From Pseudomonas koreensis (GTDB taxonomy: Bacteria; Pseudomonadota; Gammaproteobacteria; Pseudomonadales; Pseudomonadaceae), in assembly GCF_024169245.1 (NCBI RefSeq), contig NZ_JALJWP010000001.1, positions 3,163,501-3,227,500 of the forward strand: DNA of 64,000 nt, in the 5' to 3' direction. Shown here one piece after another: positions 62,580 to 64,000 of this stretch (positions within the stretch are counted from its first letter, which is position 1; every line of letters starts with the position of its first letter). The translations under genes were made by a program, and so were the position numbers. Below the pieces are notes generated by a model. That model worked only from the letters and a program-made list of their open reading frames with translations, made no database searches and was not told the origin of the DNA.

Positions 62580-64000
62580 ATGCGTCACGCACCAAGCGAC
62601 ACGATTACCTGGGGCATGATGCTCCGCAAACTGCCGATGATTGCCAAAGCCATCCCGCGCGTGGTCAAAGGCATGAAAGTGGCCAACGTCACGGATCCGA
62701 CCCAAACGTGTGGCCTCGGCTGGACCTTCGAGCAAGCGACGCTGCGCAACCCTGATGGCGTGGCGTTATTGCAGGATGACGTTGCGCTGACCTACGCGCA
62801 GGTCAACCAGTGGGCCAATCGCATCGCGCATCATCTGAGCGAGCAGGGTATCGGCAAGGGTGATGTGGTCGCGGTATTCATCGAGAACCGTGCGGAATTG
62901 CTGGTGACCATTCTCGCGCTGGCCAAGCTCGGTGCGGTCAGTGCGCTGCTCAACACCTCGCTGATGCGCGACACGCTTGTCCACAGCATCAATCTGGTCG
63001 CGCCGGTGGCTATCGTGGTCGGCGAAGAGTTGACTGCGATCTATGCCGGCGTGCGTGATCAAGTCTCCATAGCTGCACCACGCACATGGTTTGTCGCCGA
63101 TCAAGACACTTACAGCCATCCGGGCATAGCGCCCGAGGGTTACGTCAATCTGATCAGCGCCAGTGCCGACGCCAGCAGCGCCAACCCGCCGAGCAGCGCG
63201 GAGATTTTCTTCGACGATCCGTGTTTCTACATCTACACCTCTGGCACCACCGGCCTGCCCAAGGCTGGAGTGTTCAAGCACGGACGCTGGATGCGCAGCT
63301 CGGCAAGCTTCGGCATGATCGCCCTCGATATGCGCCCGGACGACGTCGTCTACTGCACCTTGCCGCTGTATCACGCCACCGGCCTGTGCGTGTGCTGGGG
63401 CTCGGCGATCAACGGCGCTTCGGGTTTTGCCATCCGGCGCAAATTCAGCGCCAGTCAGTTCTGGAATGATGTGCGCCGCTATCGCGCGACCACTATCGGC
63501 TATGTCGGCGAGTTGTGCCGCTACCTGGTCGAGCAACCGGCCAGCGCCGATGACAGCCGCCACGACGTACGCAAGATGATCGGCAATGGCTTGCGCCCCG
63601 GCGCGTGGGGCGAGTTCAAGACGCGTTTTGCCGTCGAGCACATCTGTGAGCTGTACGCCGCGAGCGACGGCAACATCGGTTTCAGCAATATCCTCAATTT
63701 CGACAACACCGTCGGTTTTTCGCTGATGGCCTGGGAACTGGTCGCCTACGATCACGACAGTGGCGAGCCTTTGCGCGGCGAGGATGGTTTCATGCGCAAG
63801 GTCGGCAAGGGCGAGCAGGGTTTACTGCTGGCGCGGATCGACGACAAGGCACCGCTGGACGGTTACACCGATCCGCAGAAAACCGCGCGCGTCGTTCTTC
63901 ACGATGTGTTCAACAAGGGTGATCGCTTTTTCAACACTGGCGACCTGCTGCGCAACATCGGTTTCGGTCACGCGCAGTTCGTTGATCGCCTCGGCGATAC
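62580..64000 (+). CDS. Long-chain acyl-CoA synthetase (3' truncated by the window)
   Basis: 473 codons visible from ATG 62580 (GGGAG site), running off the end. The AMP-binding motif is YTSGTTGLPKAG near residue 225; YAASDGNIG and a late NTGDLLRN match the family. The N-terminus (KLPMIAKAIPRVVKGMKVA) and motif set resemble the FadD6/FATP-like branch that activates very-long- or long-chain fatty acids with ATP and CoA. The final ~130 residues are missing. Confidence 0.92.
   Translation, partial: MRHAPSDTITWGMMLRKLPMIAKAIPRVVKGMKVANVTDPTQTCGLGWTFEQATLRNPDGVALLQDDVALTYAQVNQWANRIAHHLSEQGIGKGDVVAVFIENRAELLVTILALAKLGAVSALLNTSLMRDTLVHSINLVAPVAIVVGEELTAIYAGVRDQVSIAAPRTWFVADQDTYSHPGIAPEGYVNLISASADASSANPPSSAEIFFDDPCFYIYTSGTTGLPKAGVFKHGRWMRSSASFGMIALDMRPDDVVYCTLPLYHATGLCVCWGSAINGASGFAIRRKFSASQFWNDVRRYRATTIGYVGELCRYLVEQPASADDSRHDVRKMIGNGLRPGAWGEFKTRFAVEHICELYAASDGNIGFSNILNFDNTVGFSLMAWELVAYDHDSGEPLRGEDGFMRKVGKGEQGLLLARIDDKAPLDGYTDPQKTARVVLHDVFNKGDRFFNTGDLLRNIGFGHAQFVDRLGD

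Overview
The window looks like core chromosome of a fluorescent pseudomonad (Pseudomonas fluorescens group). The evidence is high GC, closely packed operons, many copies of the short inverted repeat built on GTGGGAGCGAGC...GCTCGCGA, and a gene content (prc, minCDE, apeB, aroC, prmB, mtnBDC, a complete urate-to-glyoxylate pathway) arranged much as I remember it from P. aeruginosa. The strain assignment is inference. No rRNA, tRNA, CRISPR array or insertion sequence was recognised.

Layout. 1-2403: end of an FKBP-type isomerase, a YkvA-like membrane protein preceded by two inverted DnaA-box sequences, and a tight HTH / unknown / Sel1-like trio. 2597-8630: a polymorphic-toxin locus. It has a 1570-residue RHS protein whose last ~165 residues carry an R-S-E ADP-ribosyltransferase signature, then a low-GC tail with an overlapping immunity candidate and small unknown genes. 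8731-13825: EAL-CBS-GGDEF protein, Prc protease, quinone oxidoreductase. 13940-20361: an ABC importer for an unknown, probably phosphorus-containing solute, with a secreted binding protein, an NPP-like phosphodiesterase, an HAD phosphatase and a divergent GntR/HutC regulator with matching operator-like sites. 20362-21285: a repeat-only stretch with eight head-to-tail ~71-bp REP units.

21316-31738: M20 amidohydrolase, MscS channel plus a 58-residue membrane protein, M18 aminopeptidase, RluA-type pseudouridine synthase, minE/minD/minC, an LpxL/HtrB acyltransferase and a patatin-like phospholipase. 31829-40758: purine block with two tandem Tsx-like porins, a urate/xanthine permease, PuuD, AllA, Alc, UraD, PuuE and UraH. 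Together these import a purine, oxidise urate and take it through hydroxyisourate, OHCU, allantoin and allantoate to ureidoglycolate and glyoxylate. 40892-46341: two large minus-strand genes of toxin-like design, one with a hydrophobic hairpin and RTX-like Gly-Asp repeats, set between uraH and a purine permease (47254-48603) that seems to belong to the same regulon.

48899-61741: MarR regulator with divergent aminotransferase, glutaredoxin-like protein, folE, Fet4-like membrane protein, Smr protein, isochorismatase-like protein lacking the catalytic Cys, prmB, a tail-anchored coiled-coil protein, an alpha/beta hydrolase, aroC, an MFS transporter and mtnB-mtnD-mtnC (methionine salvage). The window closes with a DUF3509 gene and a truncated acyl-CoA synthetase.

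Best leads: the ADP-ribosyltransferase RHS cassette and its low-GC immunity tail; the 40892-46341 toxin-like pair; a shared TTGTGTACAA palindrome linking puuE, uraH and the purine permease; and the uncharacterised ABC/phosphodiesterase/HAD cluster.
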